Assembly: GCF_949628215.1 (NCBI RefSeq)
Contig: NC_134311.1
Span: forward strand, 59,814,205 to 59,878,204
Origin: Phalacrocorax aristotelis
Taxonomy: Eukaryota; Chordata; Aves; Suliformes; Phalacrocoracidae
DNA length: 64,000 nt
Reading direction: 5' to 3'
Below, in pieces: positions 27,347-39,247 of this stretch (positions are counted from its first letter, which is position 1; every line of letters begins with the position of its first letter). A program made the translations under genes and the position numbers. The notes below the pieces were generated by a model. That model saw only the letters and a list, made by a program, of their open reading frames with translations, had not been told where the DNA came from and did not search any database.

Positions 27347-27524
27347 GTGAAGGAATTCCTTGGTTTGCTTTGCTTGCACACACGGCTTTTGCTTTACCTA
27401 TTAAACAGTCTCAACTCCAAGTTTCCTCACTTTTACTCTTCCATTTCTCTCCTCTATCCCACCAGAGGAGAGTGAGTAAGTGGCTGTGTGGTGCTCGGTT
27501 GCTGACTGGGGCTAAACTATGACA
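27347..27524 (+). mobile_element. Truncated LTR (3' part)
   Basis: The segment runs from GGAATTCCTTGGTTTGCTTTGC through CTATTAAACAGTCTCAACTC to GGGGCTAAACTATGACA. It matches the 3' 230 bp of the solo LTR at 19.9 kb with several small deletions. The U3 half is missing, and the sequence before 27347 does not match the LTR. It is an old fragment of the same family. Confidence 0.8.
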
Positions 27525-29522
27525 GCACCAAACAGCTTATTTCTCCAAAAATGCAGAAGTTCTGGCAACCTTCTCAATGTGCTCAGATGTAAGCTTCAAG
27601 GGCTTACTTCACTGGCGGGAGCTCTGTAAAATATATCAATCCTGGCAACAGTCACAGAAACACAGCTGACTGCATACACACATACTAACATGCACTGAAC
27701 AGAACATCATTACTTCGACATTGTTGCCTGTGTTTTTGCTGTTTTTCATCATTTTTTATCATTTTCATAGTTTTGTATCATTCATTTCTTGCCTCTCTTC
27801 TCACGTCAACTGTCATCACCTTCCACTTTTTTTCTGTCCCACTCTACTTTTCCTCCAGAACGCACTTTTTCTATTCTCTTCCTCCCTAAGGCAATCCATT
27901 TCTCTTCAATTCCTACTGAGGGTATGTTGTACTCATCTGCTTTCTGTAAGCAGGCAGCTGAAATTGTCCTACTCCGAGCTATGCAGAGAGAATACCCAGC
28001 AGAGAACATAACTGGGTTGTGTTCAAACACTGCTGAGGAGTCACTGGCAGTTATATGCAATTCAGACAAAATAAATCTGCAGGAGTGACACTGTGAGGTC
28101 CATGCTATCATCCCAATATCCAGGCCAGAGAGAACTAGTTTAAAAACACAGTAAATAAAAAGGCTCATCTAGAATCGTTCTCAAGTGTAAATAGAAGCAA
28201 ACATAGACTATTTCTTAAAGCCTGAGAAAATCTTCTCAATTTCTGACTACCAGTCCATCAAAGTCTCCCAATATCTAGGGCCAGTAGCATTATCTAATGC
28301 TGCTGTTTTTTATTTAATTCCATATTTTGGCTAACCTGCTTATTCTACATACCTGTAAAGGTAATGAATCATATTAACAATGACCTAAGAATTACACATT
28401 GAAGGTAGCTCTGTTAAAAAAAAAAACACCAAACAAAAAACAAACGCAAAACAAAACAGAACAAACCCAAACCAAACTTTTTTTACTCTTTTTGAACCTG
28501 GTAAATAGAATAGAGAATGCCAGTATAACACAATGGTCAATCAGAATCAGCATCCTGGAATCCTTCACAACAAATGATAAAAGAGGTTCCAAATAAAATA
28601 TAAAAATGGAACAGCTTCTGATATGGTCTGCTAGGTTAAAGTGTTCTGTACGACTCTAATGTTACTTAAAAATAGTGAGAAAGTGAAGGAACAGAATAAC
28701 ATTGATAAGTTTCTATTGACAGTTTATGCCATTATTTTACTATTTACAAACAGATTTTACACAAAGTGCAACTGAAACCAGATTATCCTACTTAATGGCC
28801 TGTGGGCAACAAGACACTAAATATTTCAGTATGTCACACTTATACCCTTACATATTAAAATAAGGGCCTTGAACTCCAGACATAGTGCTTACGTAGAGGT
28901 GCTCATGCTGTTATGAAAAAACAGTAAATATCCCCATCTCAAATTAAGGTTAATATCTTCCTTACTCTTTTGCAAATGGTCAGAGCCAACACTACTGGTT
29001 TTGTGTTGTGATGCAAGTATGCATGTGGCTGGGTGCGTATGAGATGCCTCCAACCCAACAACAGATTCAGGGTTCATCTCTCTCCAGTTGTGCAAGTTTA
29101 CCTAAGAAAACAGGACAAAATTATTCTGTCTTTCACTCTTCAACCTCAGTGCAGACTTCGTGAACAAATACAACCTTAAACACTACAAGATCAAATCCTT
29201 CCTTCCGCAGTTAATTTGCCAGCTGTAGGCCTCAAGGCAGAAAGTCTCCTCCAAATCCCATTCTGTCTTTCCCCATATCAGAAGTTCTCCCTTTACAAGG
29301 AACCCAAATAAACCCAAATCCATCCAGTCTCCATACCCTAACACTGAGCAGTTCTCTGTTCTAACACATGAAAAATTCTGTTTCTTTTCCACACCAGGTA
29401 ACCTTAAGATCCACTAAGGTTTACCATTTCACGTTCCTCAGGGGGTGAATTTTTCCAGCCTATCATTTACTCTGCAATTTGTCTTGTGAAACCTCTCCAC
29501 AATAAGACACTCTCAAATCTTG
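27525..29522. other. Gene-free intergenic DNA
   Basis: No gene is visible. An A-rich, C-interrupted tract at about 28415-28480 is low-complexity. Overlapping ORFs on both strands at 27.7-28.2 kb have no recognisable domain. Confidence 0.5.
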
Positions 29523-29853
29523 AGGGATCTTAGCATCATGTATAAATACCTGACAGAAGGAAATGAAGAAGAGTGACCCAGACTCTTCTCAGTGGTGCCC
29601 ACTGACAGGACAAGAGTCAATGGGCACAAACTGAAACATACGAAATTCCATCTGAAGACAAGAAAACACTTTTTGACTGTGAAGGTGGTCAAACAAATTG
29701 CTCAGAGAGGCTGTGGAGTCTCTATCTGTGGAGACACTCAAAATCCAACTGGACATTGCTCTGGGCAACCTGCTGTAGCTGACCCTGCTTAAGCATGGGG
29801 GTGGACTAGGTGATCTCAAGAGGTCCCTTCTCACCAAAATGATTCTGTGAAAT
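29523..29853 (+). mobile_element. CR1 LINE 3' fragment, diverged
   Basis: It shares the CR1 3' layout with the copy at 12.5 kb: an ACTGACAGGACAAGAGTCAA block, GAGAGGCTGTGGAGTCTCTA, GGTGATCTCAAGAGGTCCCT and a final ATTCTGTGA. Substitutions and small deletions are more numerous than in the 12.5 kb copy, so this insertion is probably older. Confidence 0.88.
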
Positions 29854-32816
29854 CTCATTTCCATTTCTCTCTCTCCCTCAGTAATTGGATGCTCTAAGTT
29901 TCCATTTCAGCAGCCCCATGAAGCAAAACCTGACACACAAGGGCTGGCTCTAAACATCTCTTGCAAGGCTGATCAGCATTTCCCACCACTGAAGTTTCAT
30001 CTGCCTTTGCATTGCTAGACCACCCTCCTGTGACGTTCCTTGCAGTTCCTATTCCATGGGCAATTTTTGCCAGTTCACTATTCGTCAAGACTTCCAAACC
30101 ATTAATAAAATTTGATAAGAATCAGTACTAATAAAGAACCTTGCAACATCTTGCTATTAACCTTTTGCTGGGTTGAAAATCACTTATTCACCTTCTTGCT
30201 TTCTACCTCAGTTATTTACACATTAGAATTTAATCTCTGACTGCGCAACCACACAATCTCCTTACCAGTCTCTGTACTACAGCTGTCTGAAAGTCCAGCT
30301 CCTCTCATTCAGCCACATTTTTCACATTGTGCTTGCAGAACCTCAAGAAAGACGCACAAATAAACTTGTTGATTTCTGCACGGGTATTTCAGGAGGTGGA
30401 GGAGGGAATGGAACTGCTGCAGGAAAGGAGCTGCTGCGAAGCAGAACAGTTCTGCTTGCAGGGCTCTGGGCCTGATTTCAAAAGAGAGACAATAGATCAA
30501 AATGCTTCAACAAATGAGCATGGCTAGCAGCAAAAAGCTAGGACTCTTGAGATCCAGGAACTATTGGCACATGCTGCATTACAGTAACATTGAATAAAGC
30601 GCATAAATAGCCTTGATGGCAGATAAGACAATAGAGGACTCACTGCTTCCTACATGAACAGCTGTTGGATTAACCATTCTCCTGCCTGTTTTATCCCTGA
30701 CTGGAGTGCTCAGTGGCCTGAATACGCAGATTTCATTAATTTGTTTAAAAATCGAAAAACACAAGTGCTAGTGAGCCAGCAGGCACTTGCTAGAGATGTA
30801 GTAAAACAAAAAGCCGCTTCTGGTAGTACAGAGAGTAGGAAAATACAGGGCAGAGTATTTCAGCAGCTGAACAAGGCAAAAACATTTCGCTGCTTGTACA
30901 GTTTACGCCCATGTGCTTCCTTGAACACCTGTCCAATGCTTAAAGACTGGATTGGGGTGAAAGTGATGTTTTTAGGTTTCTAATGTTTCCTTTGCAAGTT
31001 CAGTTAGAGAGTCAGGAGTCATAAACTCTGAATGCACATACAAATTGCCACATTCCTGCTGTACGAGAGTTTCTAGTTTTTCTCAGTATCCTGGAAAAAT
31101 GGGAAAATAAATCTGCAAGATATGTTTCTCACCTTTGTCTAAAAAAAAAAAAAGGAAGTAGAATTATAACTACGCTAAATAGAATGTTTCCAAGTGAAAG
31201 AAAGACAATTTGGTTTAAAATACTTGAGAATTTTAGAAATGATTCACAGTGTATTTTTGAAACCCTGCCATGCAGCAAAATAACCAGATTTAGACTTTCT
31301 CTGCTCAGAATTTACCTATCAGCAATTCCAATATTCTCAAGTTGATAAGTTGATGGATAGTACTTGTCTATGCTGTATGACTGATTCAGTTGGTTTCCTG
31401 AATATCTTATGAAACTTTCTTAGCTTAGACCACAACCACCGACCACCAGACAGGCCCCACAGTGTTCTGTGACTTTCCCTGAGTAATACCAAATATTTTG
31501 CTGGTGCAAATATTGAAAAAAAAACAGATGTAACTTTTAGGTCAAAAATTAATTTAATTTAAACCTTTTCTATTTTCAAAAACTGCTTTAATAATCTTTC
31601 TTGCTAGGAAGCAGTTAAAATTGCTGTGGGAAGTGATGACAACCCACAATCACAGTGAACATGACTAATTTTTCATTGTTTTAAACACCATGTGTCCTTT
31701 TATTTACACTATATTCCATAATAGAATTGCATAAAATTTTCAGACGTTATTAAAATGCAGAAACTGAAAAGTAGGTAAGAAACAATATGCAAGCTCAGGA
31801 AACAGTTTTACCTAAGAATGTTTTAAATGTTCTAGGCTTTTGACATGTTTAGAAGTGACAGCTTGACTTCAAAATTGGTTGATATTTTATTAAAAGCAGG
31901 TTAAGATATCTAAGGAAAGATACGCAACATTAAACCTTGGGTCAAGTAAAATGCTTTTGCCAACCCACCATTTTTTCCCTTCTTCAGAAACAAAATGAAA
32001 AAGTCAATTACTTGCACAGCTCCACTCCAGAAGACATGTTTTGTCACCTGCTGACAGCCATGGCTGGCTTCAGAAATGACATGTACCTTGATGTGGGATG
32101 TGATTTTAGTTTGTATGATCAACTTTTAAGGGGCATGCTTTAATTACATTTCTGTATTGGTGCTGGACTTTGCTTGTTTGGAGCAAATTCACTTTTCCTG
32201 CTTTTCACTTCATTTTAGACCACTCTTTGGAAACTGATCACCCATTTTGTGTAAACCTGAAAACAAATTCCTTCAAGATCAGTATTTTTAAGCACGTAGT
32301 AGTCAGTGAGTACTACTCAGTGCACTAGGATGCACTCAGCCTAACGAAACGGTACCTAGCCAGTGTGGAGAATAGAGGATGTAACATTTTTAAGCATTCC
32401 TTATGAAGCCCCAATGAATTTTTAAAGGGGGTTGACTACAGTTAATTTAATTTTCTCCAAAAGCCAGCAAAATCTGGTAAGAACAAGCTATTTTACCTTA
32501 TGAAAAGTTCCTACAGAACCACTCAAATCTGATTATCTGATGTTTAGTCATCATTATTAATCAAAGTTAGCAGTATGATGGAAATTGTGAACATTTTAAA
32601 ATTAGGAATTAATAATTTATTTTTAGAAGCAGCAGCATTGAATCAAGACAAGTAAATTAATTTGGAAAGCCTTCAAAATGTGTACCTTAATTACAAAGGT
32701 GCTGCCTTTGCTAAGTGAAGATGTGGCACATTCGGCAGTTCAAAGAACACCATGAACTGCAATTTAGGAGCATCACAAGAGTTTGGAACTAAATCAAAAT
32801 AGAAGAAAAAAGTTAA

Positions 32817-32884
32817 TCATATATATGAATATGAATATAATTAATGAATATATTAATATAATTCAATTACTGAATTATATTGAC
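32817..32884. repeat. AT-rich low-complexity tract
   Basis: The tract is almost purely A/T, with repeated AATATAATTAAT-type words that can fold back on themselves (for example AATATAATTC against GAATTATATT). Confidence 0.7.
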
Positions 32885-33363
32885 TGTAAACCTGATACTG
32901 CGTCTATGTTAATATGATCTAGAGAAGTGATTTTATCATTGTTGAACCACCAGAGAAATGAGCCCATCTGTTACAATTCGCAGTCACAAGCTGTGATTCC
33001 ACTTAGGACTTCAGCTGTCACTCCTGGTACCCTGGCAGAAGCTGTCTGAACACCTGCTGGGACCAACAAGAAAACAGAGTATCTTCATAAGCAGCTTTGC
33101 TATGGAGTAAACACTATATGGTGGTCCCTGTTCAAACAAACACTGTGGTTCAAACCTCGGAAAACAGATAACATCAAAACAGGAAGGGTGAAGTCTTAAC
33201 TCTCTAACATCCTTTTCTTCAGGGCAGTATTAGCTTGAATAACGCAACTTACAGAGCAACTGCAACAGCTCTTCCTCAGTGTGACGCCACAGCACTGCAG
33301 GAGCCAGGCTTCCTTCCTGCAAATGCTCTGAGGCTTCCCTGGAACCGCTGAGCCCCTTCTCAA

Positions 33364-33872
33364 TTGAGGAATGAATGGCCGGCAGAACGCCCCCTGACAT
33401 CTGTCAGCGACGCTGCAAGCACTCACTTACCTGGCAAGAAGCAGAGTATTTTCCAATGGCTTTGCCCAAAAAAGGGCTCCCAGGATGGCATGCAGCGTTG
33501 CAGCATCTACAGGCACCCACCGTGCTGTGCACTCTCCCTGCACCCTCCCAGGCCACCACAATGGTGGAGGTTATCAGGGAATGGCCTGGCCCTTGCACTT
33601 GTTTGCAGATGATGCAAAAAACCCCTCTCGTTTCACCAGAGCAAAGGTAGAAGGCCACAACCTCCCTCCCAGTGAGGCAGGGAATGCTGGGACAGCCCAA
33701 GACCGCTTCCCCTGCCCAATTCAAGTGTGGCGGGAGTGCTGGCCCGCCTCTCCGCAGCAGCGGGGCGCCTGCCGTGAGGAGGGAGGCCTGAGGGAGCGCC
33801 CCGGTGGCAGCGGCCGCCGGCAGGCGTTCTATTCCAGCAACCTGAACAGTGCGGTTGTGCTGAAACCCAAGT
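33364..33872. promoter_or_regulatory. Isolated CpG-rich patch
   Basis: I count about 22 CpG dinucleotides in this stretch, 13 of them between about 33725 and 33880, where G+C reaches roughly 70%. The flanks are AT-rich and CpG-poor. CpG clustering in vertebrate DNA usually marks an unmethylated promoter, here possibly of a non-coding transcript, or a young GC-rich insertion. Overlapping ORFs on both strands are expected in such GC-rich sequence, and none shows a family signature. Confidence 0.4.
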
Positions 33873-36424
33873 GCCTGTTACCTCCCGCCCCCATGTATAC
33901 AGGATATACATCTATCTACGTGAAAATTTCATAACATACCTGTAAAAATATATTTATTTTTACTTTGTAAATCTAGACCTTTATCATACTTAATGTTATC
34001 TATCACACTTCAGGTCACCTAACCTGAAAGCTTTTGTAGAAGTAAAATTATTCCAGTAATTGTTTTCTATGAGACAAATGCCTGGACTATCTAATAGAAT
34101 TAACTCAGAGCATGGATAAAATAACCTTTAGAAGCTGAAAAAATATTAAACAAAATGCAATGAGATTAGATGGGTCATTAACACTTCAGCTGGGCCAAAG
34201 GCCTAAAGATGGTCACTTAATTGATACACCAAAGTTAATTTTTTGAAGATGGAAGCAGTAGAATTAGTCTTCTTAGTTTCTTTCAACACATACCTTCAAC
34301 GATATTTAACTCTTATCAGAGACAGAAAAAAGCTTGTCTTCAACTCACAGTCATTGCCTCTTCTGAAAAGTAAACTGAATAAAATTAATTGTGCTGTAGA
34401 AAAAAAAAATCCCCAATTTTTGCCTTGAAAAACAAAGCTTAAAGGGCAACAGGATCAAAGACTCTTCCTCATGAGAATTTCAGAAACTATATGTTTCTGC
34501 TTTGGTGTAAGGCATTTTGTTGTATTCTGTTTCCCTTCTTCCCCAACAGGCTAAAGTCAGAAATTTCAACAACCAAAAAAAGGGCTAAAGCTTGCTGCAG
34601 TTCTAATCCACAACCTTCCAGTGAAAATTTAATCCTATATATAAGCATTTAATATATAAGGATACTATCTAGAAGTTTTTCTGCTGTTTTAAGCCAAAAT
34701 TTCTCCACTTTCTCAGTACTAGACCATAGATGGACACTTGTTTTGTAGTGTGCTAACTGACCGTGGTTGTCATATAAGCAGCTAAGGTGATGATAATTGT
34801 TTCCATTTAAAGTCCAAACCTTGGAGTAAAATCTTCTCGGATGAAAAGCTAAACACCTAGTGACAAATTTAACTTGTTCCCTAACACATATGAAAATTAA
34901 TACAGACACTTATTCAGAAACATTACTCAGAAAGTTAATCACAATGTTATCATGCCATTATTAGCCAAAAGTATGTCCATCATTCCTGACAGAGTCTGTG
35001 CCAACATTAGTTATCATGCACTAAAATAAATTGCAATTAACACTCCATCACATGAGGTAACGGGGGCTCGAATACCTCAGAGAATGATGCAGGCAGGCAG
35101 GTCTGGCTCAGCTGAGTGCAGTCGTGCTGACAGGTTTGCCTGACTACAAGGTGCTGCACAGGGAGATTGGAAGCTTGGCCACGCAGCAGAAATGCAGAGA
35201 CCAGGCTTTTGGCCAGGGCTGGACTACAGTAGGTAGGACCTTCCTCCCTTCGAAACATCAGGGAGCACAATTTGGCTCTGCCCAAGTGATTTTACTGAAT
35301 GGTGATAGAAAATTATTGCTTCCCAGCCTTAGGTTTTCCTGTACACCATGCAGTCATGCTGTGCAAGGTCAAAGCTAGCAAGGCTGACCAGATGTGTGCT
35401 AGTTTTACCCTGAACCAAAAGCTGAGGGTCTCTGCAGATTAACTATGCAACGAATGCAATTTCAGTCAAATGGTGCCAGGTTCTAGTAATTGTAGTTCAC
35501 AGCTGAAAGGGACCATTAGCACACTGTGTTCCTTCCCTTGCAAATACCAAACATAACCAGGCAAAACTCTTGTGAGAATTGATCTTGGTAGAAGACTGAG
35601 AAAATGACATGCTGTCATACTGTCTTAATAGCTTAATCATCCCTTAGTGAACCAAACAAAGTTCATTTCAACTTTGAAGGTGGAAGATCAGAACTTGAAA
35701 GGAAAATCTCAAAATGGAAAAGAGCCATCTCTCCCCCATCTTGCTCCCAAGGTATGAAAGAGAAATGCACATAGAAAGGAGCAACATTAGCCTGTCATTC
35801 CTGCAGCTGTCCGGGTGACTAATAAATAATGAAAACTCAAAGTGAGCCTCATATTTGCAAATAATTATTTCAGCTGTGAACATCTGGGCTAAAACTTTTC
35901 AGTAACAATTATGAAGTATCCTGATGATATGTCTTTGATGAAGAAAGCAAAGAATTGAGATACTGAACAACAACAATTCTAGAGTAGTCCAGGTACAGCC
36001 AAGAATTAATTGGAATTAATTACTTATCTAGCTCTGGTGAGTTTCTCTGTATTACAACAGCTAACAGTGAGACAGAAAGAACTCAAGAAAGCAAGATCTT
36101 TTCCATAATACAAAATAAAATTGGTGATAAAAATGAAACCCCATATCTTCAGACAGAGATATACCTTGATATTCTTTAACACCTCTTCAAATACAGTTTA
36201 AGCATTGCAATCTTAAGTTTCTTTTCCTCTGAGACCATTCAAATGGGAATTATCTTTTCTCATGAAAAGATATTTCTGCTCAGTCTTACTGCTTTCCTAA
36301 CTCTGCTTATATGGTTGAATGTACAGTCAAGAAATGGTAATAGGAAGGGGAGAAAGTTGTAGGTACACAATATCAAGACAAACAGCTCCAGATACTGAAT
36401 TGTGCTGCCAGATTAATAGACACT

Positions 36425-36430
36425 TTTAAT
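36425..36430 (-). other. IPO11: Candidate poly(A) signal of IPO11
   Basis: ATTAAA on the minus strand, 366 bases after the IPO11 stop codon. It is the nearest common hexamer variant downstream; a canonical AATAAA appears only near 33950. Which one is used cannot be told from sequence. Confidence 0.35.
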
Positions 36431-36795
36431 TAATATACATTATTAAGTTCCTTCAGACAACTCAGTTTATGACATAGCCTTGTGAATCAGTGAAAAACTA
36501 TGGGGTTTTTGTGAAAAAGCCAGTAATGGTACCAAAAAAATGGTACTATCTACAACAGCAAGTACCATGTTAGGAATCATGGAAGCGTTACTTTGATGAT
36601 AAAACTCTAGGCAGATTATTAAACAATAACATAAAGCGGTACCAAAGTTAGTTTAACAGCAATAACAGGAACTTATTTTTTAACACAAGTTATTTTCAGC
36701 CTTCAGTAGGCTCTTCCATACACGATGGAAGGCTAGAGTTCTTTCGTATTTTTTTGATAGGGAAATCAGACATAAAAAATCTTGTTTCTGCTCAT
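36431..36795 (-). other. IPO11: IPO11 3' UTR (proximal part)
   Basis: This is the sequence directly after the IPO11 TAG stop, AT-rich and without splice signals that look used. The extent depends on which poly(A) signal is active. Confidence 0.5.
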
Positions 36796-36960
36796 CTAGA
36801 AGCCTTGCAAAAATTCTTGTAGCTGTGCAACTATTTCTGTATCCACGGTTTCCATAAGTGCCTGAAAACCTTGTTCTCCCAGTATCTCCTGCTGTGCCTT
36901 TAGCTTCTCATAGATGAACTGCTGCAGTGACAGGGTGTGTACAGGGTCCTTCAGTGCAAG
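36796..36960 (-). CDS. IPO11: Importin-11, terminal coding exon
   Basis: The exon encodes the last 54 residues of importin-11 plus a TAG stop at 36798-36796. Visible words are LALKDPVHTLSLQQFIYEKL, GEQGFQALMETVDTE and the final LQEFLQGF. They match the vertebrate IPO11 C-terminus nearly residue for residue. It is preceded by a good acceptor (TTTTCCACAG), and its frame begins at phase 0, exactly where the previous exon ends. Importin-11 is a karyopherin-beta family receptor that carries cargo such as the E2 enzymes UBE2E3/UbcM2 and ribosomal protein RPL12 into the nucleus, with release by RanGTP. The C-terminal helices belong to the HEAT-repeat solenoid. No disabling change is seen. Confidence 0.96.
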   Translation of the reverse strand, partial: LALKDPVHTLSLQQFIYEKLKAQQEILGEQGFQALMETVDTEIVAQLQEFLQGF

Positions 36961-39024
36961 CTGTGGAAAACATGTAAGAGAAAAATATGTAACGATGCAC
37001 TACAAAATACTCTGCAACTTACTCATCTCTTTTATAACCTAAGCTCAAGAAAGAAATCTGCTTTTCTGTGTATTTAATTAAGAAACAAGAGGAAAAATTC
37101 CTGTAAAGCAAAGATCAAATTAACTATTATCAAAAGCAAACATCAGTTTAAAACTATTTGAAACACTCCCATATCCTGGACCCAGTCTGCTGTAAGATTT
37201 CACCCTTCTGTAAGATAAAACATTTTCATCGCTGCTTTGTTAATCACTGCCTAATGAGTTTCCCATAACTCCTAAAAAATACATCAGATGTTACCATGAC
37301 AAGCACTTTAGAGATGGCACGAACTGTGGTCAGTTATATTTTGTTAGCAACGAAACAAAACACTGAAAAATTTGAACTAGTTTAGATTATATGACAAACA
37401 ACAGCTAAAATAAACTTTACGTACGCATAAAGAATAGACACACTTCAGAAGTAGTACTTATACAGCCTCATCAGTACAGCCGGATTATACAGTTTTCTTC
37501 TGGGCAGGGAGAGACAGTGTTCCACGTTTTAACTGCTTCTTAATGAAAGCAAAAAGTGATAAATGAAGGGGCTACACTGACAGAGGACCTATTTTTAATT
37601 TCAATATCAGAAGACAGGTGTGGGCAGCCTAAGGACAGAGATAGTTATGCAGCACTGGTCCCTCAGTCCACCAGGCTGGATCAAAGGGCACCAGAGGTGG
37701 GGACACCTGAAGGCTGCCACATCGTAAAGAAGTAGGATGTTGAAATAAACATGTAATTACTGCAGACCTGTGATCTGTTCATCTTAGTATCAAAACCTAA
37801 CAACACTACTATTTACACTAGAAGGTCAGGAAACAAAATATAATGCTAGCTCTCAGAGTCCACTGAAACAGGAGACTTCTGAGCTCACAATACCCTGCTA
37901 TACTATTATTTCCAAAGAAATGAGGCATATTAAACTTGCAGAACTGCTCTTTTGGCATGGTACAAAAAAAGGAATATTTGAATTTCAATATGCAGTGGAA
38001 GACATTGAACCTTAAGATTATTTACTTCTTTATTGAACAATATTATAGCTAAAACAGGGGGAAATACTCATTGAAAGAGCCACATAAATATAAGACACAG
38101 TAAAACATCCAAAACCCCTGTAATTACCACAAAAGAAAAGTTAGTCTTATTTCTTATGAACAACACCTGTGAAAAAGCAGGCAGCTTTTAAGCCTTTTAA
38201 GCCACTTCCACGAATGCTTGCAAGTTCTTCTTTCTTACTCGGTCACCTCACCTTTCATATTGTTACTCTCTTAATCATTCCTTCAGTATGCCTAACACTA
38301 CCTTTTAGTCTTCGATCCTTCACCATTTTCTGCTATCCAGCTATTCTACATTTCAAAGGCAAGATACAATCTTATTATTATTTATTCCTAACATTACGCT
38401 CTTTTGCCAAGGTTAGTTACATCTTTTTTTTTAACAGTGTTAGCACAATCTACAAGGTAAAATAAAAAAACCCTGTCTTGCCAAGCAAAGAATCTACCAT
38501 TTTCTGAATAACTTGAATACATCTGTTAACCAACAATCATAATTTGGGACATATAACACATTTCTAATTAGTTAGTCTCAGAAAGTTCATAGCTCTAAAC
38601 AGTTATGTAGAAAATCATTGAAGGAAATTCTGCACAGAAAAACAGGTATTAAAATTGCCATAGACAAGGAATCTCATCCTCGTGACCCTGACAGAGCAGA
38701 AGTTAGATGAATGGCATGCATTACAAAGTCACTTCGGGAATCACTGCCAAAAAGACATCCTTTAACAACCTTTTAGCTCACAAACCAATTACCCTACGTA
38801 TTTAGTTAAATGCATGACTTATGTGACCCTACCATAAATCCTTGGTTAAGTTAAAGTACTCAGAATTAGAATGGGAAGTAAGAATAATTTGCCTTAAAAT
38901 ATCAATTTCAGGTAATTTTTCTTTCTACTCTACCAAGACAAAATCATGTAATCAGCAATTTCATATTACAAAGTTTATTCTCCTGATACAATTTTAAAAA
39001 AAAGAAATTAAAAAAAAGAAATAA

Positions 39025-39247
39025 AATCACAGAATCACAGAAAGGCAGGGGTTGGAAGGGACCTCTGGAAATCATCTTGTCCAACCCCCCTGCTTGAGCA
39101 GCCACACCTAGAGCAGGGGGCACAGGACCGCGTCCAGGCGCTTTTTGAATGTCTCCAGGGAAGGAGACTCCACAGCCTCCCTGGGCAGCCTGTGCCACTG
39201 CTCTGTCACCCTCACAGGAAAGAAGATTTTTCTCATATTTATGTGGA
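39025..39247 (-). mobile_element. CR1 LINE 3' fragment (minus strand)
   Basis: On the plus strand it reads ATCACAGAATCACAGAAAGG, then GTTGGAAGGGACCTCTGGAA and CCTCCCTGGGCAGCCTGTGC, the reverse complement of a CR1 3' end. It ends near the AATATGAGAAAAA-equivalent position, so only about 220 bp of the element remain. It lies in an IPO11 intron in the same orientation as the gene. An A-rich stretch adjoins it at 38995-39025. Confidence 0.92.

Larger units (their letters stand above)
29854..36424. other. Gene-free DNA just downstream of IPO11
   Basis: No exon chain was found. The notable parts are the AT-rich tract near 32.8 kb and the CpG-rich patch at 33.36-33.87 kb, listed separately. A long alternative IPO11 3' UTR could extend into the right end of this stretch, because another AATAAA (minus) lies near 33950. 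Confidence 0.5.

Noticed and set aside
33485..33934. 149-codon ORF and several overlapping ORFs on both strands
   Set aside because: Long ORFs on both strands are expected in GC-rich sequence. No family signature was seen, so the CpG content is reported instead.
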